64,000 bases of DNA from Micavibrio_A sp964539025 (GCA_964539025.1 CAZIFA010000002.1:124001-188000), one strand, 5' to 3'; counted from the stretch's first letter, positions 8,868 to 16,762 are shown. A program made the numbers and translations. Notes: generated from the letters alone by a model not told the origin.

Positions 8868-9833
8868 ATGGAAGTCATTGGAATCGGCCTTGCCAATATC
8901 GATCTTGTCGCGCATGTGACGGATGATTTTCTCACACGCCACAAAATCCCCAAAGCCATGGCCCGTAAGGTGGATGAACTAACCTTCGCACGCCTACGCG
9001 GTGATCTACCGCAATTCGATGCCATTCCTGGCGGCGGCGCGGCCAACACGATGTGCGGCATGTCGGCCTACGGCGTGGCAACACGCTTTTACGGTAAGAT
9101 TGGATCGGATTCTTTTGAATCTCTCTACCGCGCATCGTTCAACGAATATGGCGTTGCCTATGATGTTCCGGCAGGCAACCAGGAATCCTCTCAATGCGCT
9201 GTTCTCGTCACGCCGGATGGTGAACGCTCATTCGGTTATATTGATGGCGCCAGTTGGGATCTCGAAGCCGCAGACATCAATCCCGATCATCTTGAAAAAG
9301 CGCGGATGATTTGTTTCGATAGTTACGCGTTTACATTCGGTCACAATACTGCACTGGCGCGACTAGTGTTCGAGACCGCACAAAAAAGCAAAATCCCGCT
9401 CGTCATGAAGGTCAAGGAGCGGGAATTCATCAAACCGTACGCGCAAAAAATCAAGGCGCTCGCCGATGCCGGAATCCTAACGCTGCTGGTCGGCAATCAC
9501 GAAAACCTGCCCTTTTTCGAAGATACCGTTTCTTTGGATGAAACCCTGAAAAGCTTCAAAGACTGGAAATGCAGCGTGCTGCTCACCGCCAACACGGGCG
9601 GCGCGTATTATATCTCGAACGGCGAAGTCACCCATTACCCCGTCAAACCCGTCGCCAACCCCCGCAACACAGCGGGCGCGGGTGACCAGTTCCTTGCGGG
9701 CTTCCTGATGGGGCAGTTGGATAACAAGCCGATTGCCGATTGCGTGGACTTTGCCGCCGGATGCGCCCGCACCATCCTGATGCACGACACGGCAAGGCCG
9801 CCGCTGGTGAATCGCCATTCGATCCGGTTCTAG
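8868..9833 (+). CDS. PfkB-family carbohydrate/nucleoside kinase (adenosine kinase-like)
   Basis: A 321-residue ribokinase-fold kinase. The N-terminal substrate region has the glycine-rich GGGAANTMCGM. The C-terminal signature NTAGAGDQFLAGF contains the catalytic GAGD; the usual Asp of the DTxGAGD motif is Asn here, as in several adenosine-kinase-like members. It most resembles the bacterial group annotated as adenosine kinase. Substrate choice between adenosine and a sugar cannot be settled from sequence alone. It begins 3 bp after ftsK and is probably in its operon. Confidence 0.85.
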   Translation: MEVIGIGLANIDLVAHVTDDFLTRHKIPKAMARKVDELTFARLRGDLPQFDAIPGGGAANTMCGMSAYGVATRFYGKIGSDSFESLYRASFNEYGVAYDVPAGNQESSQCAVLVTPDGERSFGYIDGASWDLEAADINPDHLEKARMICFDSYAFTFGHNTALARLVFETAQKSKIPLVMKVKEREFIKPYAQKIKALADAGILTLLVGNHENLPFFEDTVSLDETLKSFKDWKCSVLLTANTGGAYYISNGEVTHYPVKPVANPRNTAGAGDQFLAGFLMGQLDNKPIADCVDFAAGCARTILMHDTARPPLVNRHSIRF

Positions 9834-9933
9834 GAATTTCAAAGACTTAACGGACAATCCAATAGTTCGTTTGTCACGATCTTTTTGGTTTTAATATTTG
9901 ACAGAATAACAACTTTACCTTAAAACCTGCGTC

Positions 9934-10230
9934 ATGAGTGAAGAACCAAAATCATCCTTATCCCCCGAAGAACAAGCGTTGCGCCATAACTTCAGCGGCG
10001 CCGTCGCCACCAGAGCCAATGAACTCTGGAATCAGGATTTCAACCTTGCCGGAGCCATGAACCGGACATCGACAAATTCATGTTTGTCTCTACCTGAATT
10101 TACTGAACAAGCCATCGGTAAACTCGCAAAACAGCTTCATGGTAAAAGAATGGGAATGCGCGTGATGAGCGAACTAAGTCCCATCTACCAAAAGGTTAAG
10201 GCTGAACAAGCCAAGCCTGCCGCTCCCTGA
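9934..10230 (+). CDS. Hypothetical protein, 98 aa
   Basis: A small soluble protein with a hydrophilic N-terminus, a central Asn/Thr/Ser-rich stretch and a predicted C-terminal helix pair ending in Lys/Ala/Pro. No clear ribosome site precedes the ATG. No family is recognised. It lies between the kinase and lolA on the same strand with 100 bp upstream and about 60 bp downstream. Confidence 0.5.
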   Translation: MSEEPKSSLSPEEQALRHNFSGAVATRANELWNQDFNLAGAMNRTSTNSCLSLPEFTEQAIGKLAKQLHGKRMGMRVMSELSPIYQKVKAEQAKPAAP

Positions 10231-10293
10231 CAAGTCTGAACAAACCATCTTTTCGCCTTTCTTTGGGCGTTATTATCTTCTAACAATAAAGAC

Positions 10294-10905
10294 ATGAAAC
10301 ACATGTTGCTCGCCCTGCTGGCAGGGTTTTTCCTCTGGTCGCCTCCTGCCCTCGCGCAAGTGCAAGACCCCGAAATCAAGAAGGCCGAAGCCTATCTGCA
10401 AAACCTGCACACGGCGCAGGCCGATTTTATCCAGACCTCATCGCTGGGCTCGCGCCTTTCGGGTAAGTTCTATCTCAACCGCCCCGGCAAGCTACGCTTT
10501 GATTACAACGAAGTGAAAGACTTTATCGTTGCGGATGGCGTGTTCGTTTATTTTTACGATTCACAACTTGGATCGCAATCCAACGCGCCGATAGGCCAGA
10601 CGCTCGCAGACTTTTTGCTGCGCGAGGATTTGAGCCTTTCGGGCGATCTGATCGTGACCAAGCTGTTCAAAAAGGACGGGCAGGTCGTCATCACCGTCGT
10701 GCAAAAAGATGATACGGCGGCGGGGCAGGTGGAATTGTTCTTCACCGAAATTCCGTATGCGCTTTCTCGCTGGCGCGTGACGGACGCACAAGGCGAAATC
10801 ACCGAAGTCACGCTCAAAAACTTCAAAACCGGCATGTCGTTCGATGAACAGGAAAATCTGTTCGGCTATCACGATCCCAAAGGCCGTAAAGCGGTCAACG
10901 AGTAG
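10294..10905 (+). CDS. lolA: Outer-membrane lipoprotein carrier protein (LolA family)
   Basis: A 203-residue periplasmic chaperone that ferries lipoproteins from LolCDE to the outer membrane. A signal peptide covers residues 1-21 (cut after ALA). The mature protein shows the LolA pattern: an early helix with DFIQTSSLG, then RPGKLRFDYNE, and a beta-rich half-barrel to the end. Its placement downstream of ftsK is typical. recR follows after 10 bp, so the two are probably co-transcribed. Confidence 0.9.
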   Translation: MKHMLLALLAGFFLWSPPALAQVQDPEIKKAEAYLQNLHTAQADFIQTSSLGSRLSGKFYLNRPGKLRFDYNEVKDFIVADGVFVYFYDSQLGSQSNAPIGQTLADFLLREDLSLSGDLIVTKLFKKDGQVVITVVQKDDTAAGQVELFFTEIPYALSRWRVTDAQGEITEVTLKNFKTGMSFDEQENLFGYHDPKGRKAVNE

Positions 10906-10915
10906 GAGTTCGTGA

Positions 10916-11509
10916 ATGTTCGATGGCCCTTTAGAAGTTCTTGTACGGCAACTGGCTTCCCTTCCCGGTCTGGGTGGGCGGTCTGCCAAGCGCATCGCGC
11001 TGCATTTGCTGAGCGCCAAGGGCAATAAACTCGATTCACTGATCAAAGCACTGAGCGAAGCCGCAAAATCCATCGTCACCTGCAATGTATGCGGCAACCT
11101 CGATTCATCCGATCCATGCCGCGTTTGCCGCAACGGGGCCCGCGATAAATCGATTTTGTGCGTCGTCGCAGGCGTGGCCGATCTCTGGGCCGTAGAACGC
11201 ACAGGCGCTTATAAAGGCCAGTACCATGTTCTGGGCGGGGTTTTATCTGCTCTCGATGGCGTCGGCCCGGACCAGCTCACCATCACGCCGATGCTCGCCC
11301 GCCTGCAAAGCGGTGATATCAAGGAAGTCGTGCTGGCACTTTCGGCCACGGTCGATGGACAATCCACCGCGCATTACCTGATGGATCATATGGAACAATT
11401 TAACCTGCACGTCACGCGTCTCGCGCACGGCGTGCCGGTCGGCGGCGCGCTGGAATTTCTTGACGACGGCACCATCGCCACCGCCATGAAATCCCGCGCT
11501 TCGCTGTAG
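10916..11509 (+). CDS. recR: Recombination mediator RecR
   Basis: A 197-residue partner of RecO in loading RecA onto gapped DNA. Present are the N-terminal helix-hairpin-helix (LPGLGGRSAKRIALHLL), the C4 zinc finger CNVCG...CRVC at about 59-75, and a Toprim domain with YHVLGGVLSALDGVGP. The Toprim start reads CVVAGVADLWAVE, where the usual Glu of the CVVE motif is Ala. RecR is not catalytic, so function may persist. It is separated from its usual dnaX-ybaB neighbours, which are not in the window. Confidence 0.93.
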   Translation: MFDGPLEVLVRQLASLPGLGGRSAKRIALHLLSAKGNKLDSLIKALSEAAKSIVTCNVCGNLDSSDPCRVCRNGARDKSILCVVAGVADLWAVERTGAYKGQYHVLGGVLSALDGVGPDQLTITPMLARLQSGDIKEVVLALSATVDGQSTAHYLMDHMEQFNLHVTRLAHGVPVGGALEFLDDGTIATAMKSRASL

Positions 11510-11570
11510 CTGCGGATTTTATGCTTGTGAACGACTAGGAAACCTTGCGCATTCGCGGTATGGTTGAAGC

Positions 11571-12083
11571 GTGAAGAACATCATCGCTGCATTTTTGCTG
11601 ATCCTGACCCTGGCTGCCTGCGCGCACAGGCCAGATCCTCGAACCCTGCCATCGCAGTTTTTGGGATATTGGCCACCTCTGCCCGATGCTCCGAAAGATT
11701 CTATCGGCGTTAATATCCATGCCGATGGACGCCTCAGCCATGTCCGGGATTTAGATGGCAAAATCATTGGTCGCCTAGAGTATAAATTTATTTGCTCACC
11801 CAATCCCGGTACTGCTTTTATTTTTGTCAGGGGAACAACGACACCATCTTCACGTTCCAACATCGGCTATTACAATTTGAACCTTAGCGAGGCGGCGATC
11901 TTTGACGATAGAAAAGAACATTTTCTCGATGTAACAGCCACCTTTTATATGGATCCGCTACCTAGCCTTAAAGAATGGAATTATCCTGCAACCGACTGCA
12001 AACGCTTGTATGACATGTGGTACTCAAAAGAGGCGCAATACAACATGGAAAGCGTTGGGCATTATTACAAAGCATCTCAGTGA
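11571..12083 (+). CDS. Putative lipoprotein, 170 aa
   Basis: The frame starts with GTG and encodes a classical lipoprotein signal peptide, hydrophobic core AAFLLILTL and lipobox LAAC with Cys17. The mature part is beta-rich and no family is recognised. It overlaps the convergent lysozyme-like gene by 7 bases. Base composition becomes visibly AT-richer from about 11760, like the next gene, which hints at later acquisition of both. Confidence 0.7.
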   Translation: MKNIIAAFLLILTLAACAHRPDPRTLPSQFLGYWPPLPDAPKDSIGVNIHADGRLSHVRDLDGKIIGRLEYKFICSPNPGTAFIFVRGTTTPSSRSNIGYYNLNLSEAAIFDDRKEHFLDVTATFYMDPLPSLKEWNYPATDCKRLYDMWYSKEAQYNMESVGHYYKASQ

Positions 12084-12754
12084 TCATTCTTAATCCGATC
12101 GGCCTCCATAAATAAGTCATAGATGGCTTTATTTTGCTCCTCACTGACATCCTTTCTGTGAGATTGTCGGGCCGCCTGCGCATAATCTTCATTGGTGAGA
12201 GCATCGAATAGTTTCGGCCAACCGGGTTTATTTTGCCCTGTGCTCGGATCAATAATCGTATGTTGAAATTTGGGATTACCAATATTGTATTCCATATCCA
12301 TCAATGCTTTTTGCGCGGGATAGGGACGCTGATCGAAGCTGCGAAACTTCCTTTCAAGCGACTTTTGGCTCGCATCAAGCCTGCGAATAATTTCCTGCTG
12401 GATGAAATCGTTATTCAGCCCTATTTTGGACAGATCCGAACCCGAACTAAAAGGGTTGAAGCTTTTAGCAACAACTCCTTGCCCATAAGATTTTCTTTTA
12501 ACTTTATTGTAAGCGTCTCTGATATCATGTGGATTCGCTTGTTTAATTAAATTTTCTGAAGACGTCCCATAATAAAAGGGATATCTCCCGGCAGAGTCTA
12601 CATCAGGTATCATAAATCCTTTACCCACCGTGACATTGCCTTTGGTATCAAGATACATATAGGGAATGTTATCTTCATGACCTGTGATAAAATTAATCAT
12701 ATCCTCATTTTGGGAAAGTAGTGTTTTAAAAGTCTGTTTGTTTTGGTCTGGCAT
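12077..12754 (-). CDS. T4-type lysozyme-like protein (GH24 fold)
   Basis: A 225-residue protein whose N-terminal region contains GHEDNIPYMYLDTKGNVTVG. Glu27, Asp36 and Thr42 reproduce the spacing of the T4 lysozyme triad Glu11-Asp20-Thr26 (9 and 15 residues apart). The later KALMDMEYNIGNPKF resembles the family's A-hh-h-x-xN-G segment, and W179 lies in GWPKLFDAL. It is presumably a muramidase, but there is no signal peptide, so export would need a holin, a secretion system or lysis. A ribosome site GGAGAACGG precedes the ATG. No phage structural operon is nearby, and the stop overlaps the lipoprotein gene. Confidence 0.75.
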   Translation of the reverse strand: MPDQNKQTFKTLLSQNEDMINFITGHEDNIPYMYLDTKGNVTVGKGFMIPDVDSAGRYPFYYGTSSENLIKQANPHDIRDAYNKVKRKSYGQGVVAKSFNPFSSGSDLSKIGLNNDFIQQEIIRRLDASQKSLERKFRSFDQRPYPAQKALMDMEYNIGNPKFQHTIIDPSTGQNKPGWPKLFDALTNEDYAQAARQSHRKDVSEEQNKAIYDLFMEADRIKNDH

Positions 12755-12887
12755 ATCCGTTCTCCTTTGGTAAAAGTTAGATTATGTTCGATGGGCAATC
12801 GCTGCTCATTATTGGATGGGCTGGCTGCGCCATAGCGTCCATCACTCCCGCCGGGCATCGTTGCCCGGCAGAAGCGCTGTTGGCTAA

Positions 12888-13235
12888 TTACTCTTTTTCC
12901 GAGACATAGACGCTGCAATCCTCATCGCCCGCACGCAGCGCGGCCAGATGCGTAAAACGCGGACCTTTGATATCGCCGCCGCCAATCGCGAAATCGTAAT
13001 AGACGCCATCGGGGTAGAAATGATCCGTGTTGGCCGCCGTAACGGACGAGGTGCCAAATTTCAGGTAAACAGGACCGGTCGCATAAACACTCACGACCTG
13101 CGTTTCGGCAGAAAAAGCCGTGCTGTTGCGAGCGGAACTGGTGCTTGCGGCAATCGTGTGGGCGCCGCCGGATGAGCGAAGGCGCAAGGCGGGAATGACG
13201 TTGTTGTCGGCGTCTTTGGGTAGAAGGGTAGGCAT
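12888..13235 (-). CDS. Small phage-like protein, 115 aa
   Basis: The start MPTLLPKDADNN at 13235 is chosen because AAGGAGATACAAA directly precedes it; a longer frame would begin inside the leader. The protein is beta-rich and Ser/Thr/Ala-rich (TAFSAETQVVSVYATGPVY, then FGTSSVTAANTDHFYPDG). This resembles small virion-associated or tail-accessory proteins found in phage and gene-transfer-like loci; that is an impression, not a match. It may be co-transcribed with the lysozyme-like gene 133 bp downstream; a GC-rich hairpin without a T-run lies between them (12850-12869). Confidence 0.6.
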   Translation of the reverse strand: MPTLLPKDADNNVIPALRLRSSGGAHTIAASTSSARNSTAFSAETQVVSVYATGPVYLKFGTSSVTAANTDHFYPDGVYYDFAIGGGDIKGPRFTHLAALRAGDEDCSVYVSEKE

Positions 13236-13261
13236 TTTGTATCTCCTTATGATTAAACATG

Positions 13262-13290
13262 AAAAAACCCGCTTGGATCGCAAGCGGGCT
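13262..13290 (-). terminator. Terminator-like hairpin in the leader of the 12888 gene
   Basis: On the minus strand the stem CCCGCTTG/CAAGCGGG (13268-13275 with 13281-13288, 5-base loop) is followed by six T residues. It lies downstream of the promoter at 13329-13358 but upstream of the start codon at 13235. It could therefore end upstream transcripts, or act as an attenuator for the downstream genes. Confidence 0.75.
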
Positions 13291-13328
13291 GGTTTGATGC
13301 GGGCGCAAGAATGGCCCTATTGATAGGA

Positions 13329-13358
13329 ACTATATCCTAAAATTGGTTTGATTGTCAA
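13329..13358 (-). promoter_or_regulatory. Sigma-70 type promoter
   Basis: Minus-strand TTGACA (13353-13358) and TATAGT (13329-13334) are separated by 18 bases. The -35 box overlaps the stop codon of the membrane-protein gene at 13355. It would drive the small phage-like gene and possibly the lysozyme-like gene. Confidence 0.65.
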
Positions 13359-14341
13359 GCCTCTATCGCGGCAGACCTTGTTTCGCTGGCGCCCCAGGCG
13401 AGGAAGAGCCCCATCGCGCACAGGGCCAAAAAACCCGCCAGTGCCGGGGTAAAGTTCAAAAACACCGCTAGAATCATCGCCGCGCCGGTCAGCATGCCGC
13501 AGGCCATAACGACCGGATCGGTCCGTCCCTGCTGCGCGGAAAGCGATATATAGCCGAGCGGAATAAACAGCGCGAACGTCAGGATGCCGATCCCCACAAC
13601 CCCGCTTTCAATCAGCAGAATGTCAAAGAGCGTAAGCGGTTTTCCGGCGGGCAAAGTGCTCAAAAGATACGAAACCGATCCCGCCCCGTTACCCACCAGA
13701 TCGGCGCGGGCAAAGCTCATATCCTGTCCGGTCTGGCCAAGCCCGGAACAAACTATCAGCCCCGCCACGGCATATCCCGCCAGAACGATAAGTATCGGAC
13801 GGGTGAGCTTCATTTCTGCGGCGTGAGAGCGCAGCACAAACCCCATCATGCAAAAAGATAGGAATAATAAGAACCCCTGCCCCCAGTCGAAAATGCGCGG
13901 CTGGCTGAAAGATATCCCTGTCTGCGGACTGTCGGTGAATTGCGAAAAGAAGCCAGAAAACAGGGCGTTCAGCCCTTCGAGGCTGGGCGAAGCCGCAGGA
14001 AATGCTGCACAATAAATCTGCCATGCTGCAAAGATAAATCCTGCCAGAATGAACAAAGTAAAGGACCCGCCGAACGCGCTTTCCAGCACGGCTTTACGGG
14101 TTTCTTCCTGCTTTGCGCGAAGACTTGTAATGATTCTTTGTGCAAGATAACCGGATATTTCCCGCATCTCCAAGGGTTCGGTCAGAACGATCAGCCGCAG
14201 CATCATGATCAGGCTCCAGAACACTGCGAGAAAGCCGAACACCCAGTCGGCGCCCGCGCCGGAATAGCCCTGCCATGCGAGCAGGAAGACACTGAAGAAA
14301 CCAGCTACTAGTGCAAGGGTGAAACCGGCCTTGTTGATCAT
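13355..14341 (-). CDS. Multi-pass inner-membrane protein of unknown function
   Basis: A 328-residue protein with about eight to nine hydrophobic segments and a cytoplasmic-looking charged loop near residues 60-90 (SLRAKQEETRKAVLE). No family is recognised; the general look recalls O-antigen ligase-type or polymer-assembly membrane proteins, but no signature supports this. The ATG overlaps the stop of the upstream TPR-like gene in an ATGA, so the two are translationally coupled and probably work together. Confidence 0.65.
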   Translation of the reverse strand: MINKAGFTLALVAGFFSVFLLAWQGYSGAGADWVFGFLAVFWSLIMMLRLIVLTEPLEMREISGYLAQRIITSLRAKQEETRKAVLESAFGGSFTLFILAGFIFAAWQIYCAAFPAASPSLEGLNALFSGFFSQFTDSPQTGISFSQPRIFDWGQGFLLFLSFCMMGFVLRSHAAEMKLTRPILIVLAGYAVAGLIVCSGLGQTGQDMSFARADLVGNGAGSVSYLLSTLPAGKPLTLFDILLIESGVVGIGILTFALFIPLGYISLSAQQGRTDPVVMACGMLTGAAMILAVFLNFTPALAGFLALCAMGLFLAWGASETRSAAIEA

Positions 14342-14742
14342 CTTATGCCCGGCTCCCCCAGCGCGAGAAGGCTGAGCTTGAATTCGGCGGGCATCGCGTA
14401 AACCGGATCGGAAGAGTCCGGGTTTTGCTGCAGCCGGGATGCAATCGATTGCGCGTATTTCGCGGCCGCCTGATTGCCCTTTTGCTGCAACAGGCGCGAT
14501 AGTATCCGCCAGCCTTGCGGCGCCATCGGGTTGAGGCGCACGGCTTCGAGCGCGGCGGATGCGGCGGGCTCGGTTTGGTTATGTTCCATCGCCTGCACAG
14601 CGGTGGCGAGATACGCTTCGCTGCGCGCCTGCGGGCTTTTGATAAGGCAGAAGGATAAGCCAAGCACGCAGGAAAACGCCACCAGAAGGAAGGCGTAAAC
14701 CGCCGGTCCCTTTCCTGCTTTTCCTTTGGCGATATCGCGCAT
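14338..14742 (-). CDS. Membrane-anchored TPR-like protein
   Basis: A 134-residue protein counted from MRDIAKGKAG, chosen because an AAAGG site precedes it and the longer frame adds an unlikely leader. One membrane helix (about residues 14-34) is followed by helical repeats (EAYLATAVQAMEHNQTEPAA, then ALEAVRLNPMAPQGWRILS) with the spacing of a tetratricopeptide unit. It is coupled to the downstream membrane protein. The role is unknown; a scaffold in an envelope complex is plausible. Confidence 0.6.
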   Translation of the reverse strand: MRDIAKGKAGKGPAVYAFLLVAFSCVLGLSFCLIKSPQARSEAYLATAVQAMEHNQTEPAASAALEAVRLNPMAPQGWRILSRLLQQKGNQAAAKYAQSIASRLQQNPDSSDPVYAMPAEFKLSLLALGEPGIR

Positions 14743-14916
14743 ATCGATGAACCTTTTGGTTTTTGGATTAGAACCAATAGACTCCAAAGACCGCGCGCTG
14801 AAAAGGCACGAAAATAGCGATTGCGTACAAAGCCTTGCGGCATATGGCTCCGCGCCTGTTGATAATTTTTGTAAGAAGAACTTGTCCACAGGCCGCGCTG
14901 TGAAAGCACCCGCGAA

Positions 14917-15756
14917 TCAGCCCGCAGCGACCGCGCCCTGCGCCTTGATGCGGCTGGTGCGTTTGTAGTCGAGTGCGCCCGATGGAATATCGATCAGGGT
15001 GACGTCGATGAACAGGTCGGTGACGCCGTTCGAGGTGATATCGTCCTGATTATCGAGCGAGGCGGCGAACCGTTTGGCGGCCTCAACCGATTCATTGGAA
15101 GTCTGTGCCCTTTGCAGCAAAAGCGCGTATTCACTCTCCCCAGTCTGGGCCAGAATGTCCGACTGGCGGCGCAGCCGCACAAGATTTTGCGCGAGTTTTG
15201 ACACCGCGTAATCGGCGGCGTATTTGCCGTCATCGAGTTTGATGTCTTCGTAATTGGGGATGGAGATGAACAGAACTTGCGCGCTTTCGCCATAACGGCT
15301 CACCCGGTCGATGGCGGAACGGAACAACTGGTTGAAGGCGGATTTGGAAATCACGCCGCCCGATGAAGGGAAATCGTAGGATTCATCGCCGACGCGGAAG
15401 ATCAGATCAATCATGCGTTCTGCGTTCTCAAGACTGGTCGTCAGCGCCGCAGGGTCCAGCGGTTTGGCCATGCCGTCATGACAGCCCGCCTTGATCCCCA
15501 TTTCACGCGTGCCGTCCTGCGTAATCATGACCATGTAGGGATATGTGTGCACCATGCGGCGAATCTGGAGCATGATCGGTTTAGGATCGGTCATCGGTGA
15601 TGGATCGAAAAACACCACATCGACCTTGTTCGTGCCTATCTGTTCCAGCCCGTCATTCTTGATGGCCGACAGCACGACCTCATGACCGGCGGCCTTGATC
15701 TTGGACGACAGCAGGTTTGAAAACATAGGGTCTCTATCGATAATCAGGATCTTCAT
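14917..15756 (-). CDS. Response regulator with degenerate GGDEF domain
   Basis: A 279-residue protein starting at MKILIIDRD. The receiver domain (1-115) has the acidic pair Asp7/Asp9, phospho-acceptor Asp51 and conserved Lys98. The second domain (about 130-260) has the GGDEF fold pattern (FNQLFRSAIDRVSRYGE), but the catalytic motif reads GESEY (206-210). It is therefore unlikely to make c-di-GMP and may serve as an output or binding module. No histidine kinase is adjacent. A consensus promoter lies about 335 bp upstream. Confidence 0.75.
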   Translation of the reverse strand: MKILIIDRDPMFSNLLSSKIKAAGHEVVLSAIKNDGLEQIGTNKVDVVFFDPSPMTDPKPIMLQIRRMVHTYPYMVMITQDGTREMGIKAGCHDGMAKPLDPAALTTSLENAERMIDLIFRVGDESYDFPSSGGVISKSAFNQLFRSAIDRVSRYGESAQVLFISIPNYEDIKLDDGKYAADYAVSKLAQNLVRLRRQSDILAQTGESEYALLLQRAQTSNESVEAAKRFAASLDNQDDITSNGVTDLFIDVTLIDIPSGALDYKRTSRIKAQGAVAAG

Positions 15757-15983
15757 GAATGGCTCGCGATCTGCGCCTTTGGATGGGGGTTCCCGAACAG
15801 GCCCCCCATTCTGACCTGCCAACGGTAAAAAATAAATAAAGGAATGCGGGGTGTGGTTCCAGTATTTTCCAGAATGTTGTGATCTATCAGTTCGTTTTGC
15901 GGATTTTTTTCGGGCGGTGCGGATTTTCCAATGAAATCAATGAAGGCGAAAAGTAAATTTTGGTCAGGATTAACCCCTCTTTT

Positions 15984-16048
15984 GTCATCCTGAAGGAGCG
16001 TTAGCGACTGAAGGATCTCATGAGATCCTTCGCTGCGCTCAGGATGAC
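15984..16048. repeat. GTCATCC-type palindromic repeat, copy 2
   Basis: The ends GTCATCCTGA and TCAGGATGAC are perfect inverted arms. The inner part GAAGGATCTCATGAGATCCTTC is itself a perfect palindrome. It belongs to the same dispersed group as 3307, 39032, 41735 and 48036. Confidence 0.85.
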
Positions 16049-16090
16049 AGGATGGTGGGGTTTGGGCGGTGTTGTTGAAAATCATCACCC

Positions 16091-16119
16091 ATTATAGGAA
16101 TTAATTCATAGTTTGTCAA
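16091..16119 (-). promoter_or_regulatory. Consensus sigma-70 promoter
   Basis: Minus-strand TTGACA (16114-16119), a 17-base spacer and TATAAT (16091-16096) give a full consensus match. It is oriented toward the response-regulator operon. The palindromic repeat copy 2 would lie inside the transcript. Confidence 0.8.
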
Positions 16120-16184
16120 GAAACCCATATAGTAAACCGGCAAGGGACGGAGATGTGTGGGGAAATCCCGCGACCCTTACCGTT

Positions 16185-16412
16185 TTACTTTTCATTGGCG
16201 TTCTTAAAGGCCTTTTGCGGGCTGGCGTTATATAAGGCAACCTCAAGAGCTGCCTCCGTGTCTCGAAAGGCCGTGCTGTCCATCACGCGCCAGAGATGCA
16301 TATTGGCGGGCTTTTGTGTCTGAACCCGAACCAACAGGGCCAGAAAACGCGCCAGACGGGGTTGATAGCTTCTCAAAGGGCTTTTCAACGTGATTTTCTC
16401 AATTTTAGCCAT
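16185..16412 (-). CDS. CDPS-cassette small protein A, copy 1 (75 aa)
   Basis: Starts at MAKIEKITLK. It is clearly homologous to the gene at 42607. Both carry the pattern KITLK-P-SYQPRL, a hydrophobic stretch, then KP-H-W-VMDS-AF-DTE-AL. No named family is recognised. It is soluble and basic, without a signal. It begins one base after the stop of the 16414 gene and so forms a two-gene minus-strand unit divergent from the XRE/CDPS genes. Presence of the same pair at both CDPS loci makes it part of the cassette. Confidence 0.75.
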   Translation of the reverse strand: MAKIEKITLKSPLRSYQPRLARFLALLVRVQTQKPANMHLWRVMDSTAFRDTEAALEVALYNASPQKAFKNANEK

Positions 16413-16413
16413 T

Positions 16414-16659
16414 CTACACCGCCCGTTTGTACAGATTGGCAAAATCGATCTCTAGCTGGGCGCGGTACAGGGAATCCAGCTTCTGCGCCTGTTTGAGCTT
16501 GGCGTTAAATTTCTTCAAAGCCGCGCGAGCCTTGGCCTTTTCCTCATAAGCCTCATCGTACAGGCTTTTAACGTCGAACAGGCTGATTCTGTTCTGGTTC
16601 GATATATCCAGTTGAAATAACTTAATAAATTGGCGTTTTGCTTGTCTGAACGTACGCAT
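16414..16659 (-). CDS. CDPS-cassette small protein B, copy 1 (81 aa)
   Basis: Starts at MRTFRQAKRQ, chosen for the GAGGA ribosome site eight bases upstream. The protein is very basic and almost wholly helical (SLYDEAYEEKAKARAALKKF), with coiled-coil potential. It occupies the same place as the 144-residue helical protein at 42843, but sequence similarity between the two is weak. Function is unknown; DNA binding or a protein-protein partner role is conceivable from charge and helicity only. Confidence 0.65.
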   Translation of the reverse strand: MRTFRQAKRQFIKLFQLDISNQNRISLFDVKSLYDEAYEEKAKARAALKKFNAKLKQAQKLDSLYRAQLEIDFANLYKRAV

Positions 16660-16762
16660 TTTCTTAGTCCTCTTACACGGTCCTAGTTGTTGTTGATGGA
16701 AGAGATTTTTATACATAAAAAGTTAACAAAGAGTAAAAAAAAAGCTTTAAACATCAAAAATA

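Larger units (their letters stand above)
15757..16184. other. Intergenic region of 428 bp with promoter and palindromic repeat
   Basis: No convincing gene is seen. It holds a consensus minus-strand promoter (16091-16119) and a GTCATCC-type palindrome (15984-16048). The leader of the response regulator at 15756 would therefore be about 330 bases long and contain the palindrome. The rest is AT-rich without recognised structure. Confidence 0.6.

Noticed and set aside
11571..14341. Complete prophage or gene transfer agent
   Set aside because: Only single lysozyme-like and small phage-like genes are present; no terminase, portal, capsid, integrase or tail genes in the window.
16412..16414. Toxin-antitoxin reading of the cassette's small gene pair
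   Set aside because: The size and coupling would fit, but neither protein shows a known toxin or antitoxin motif, so the label was not used.
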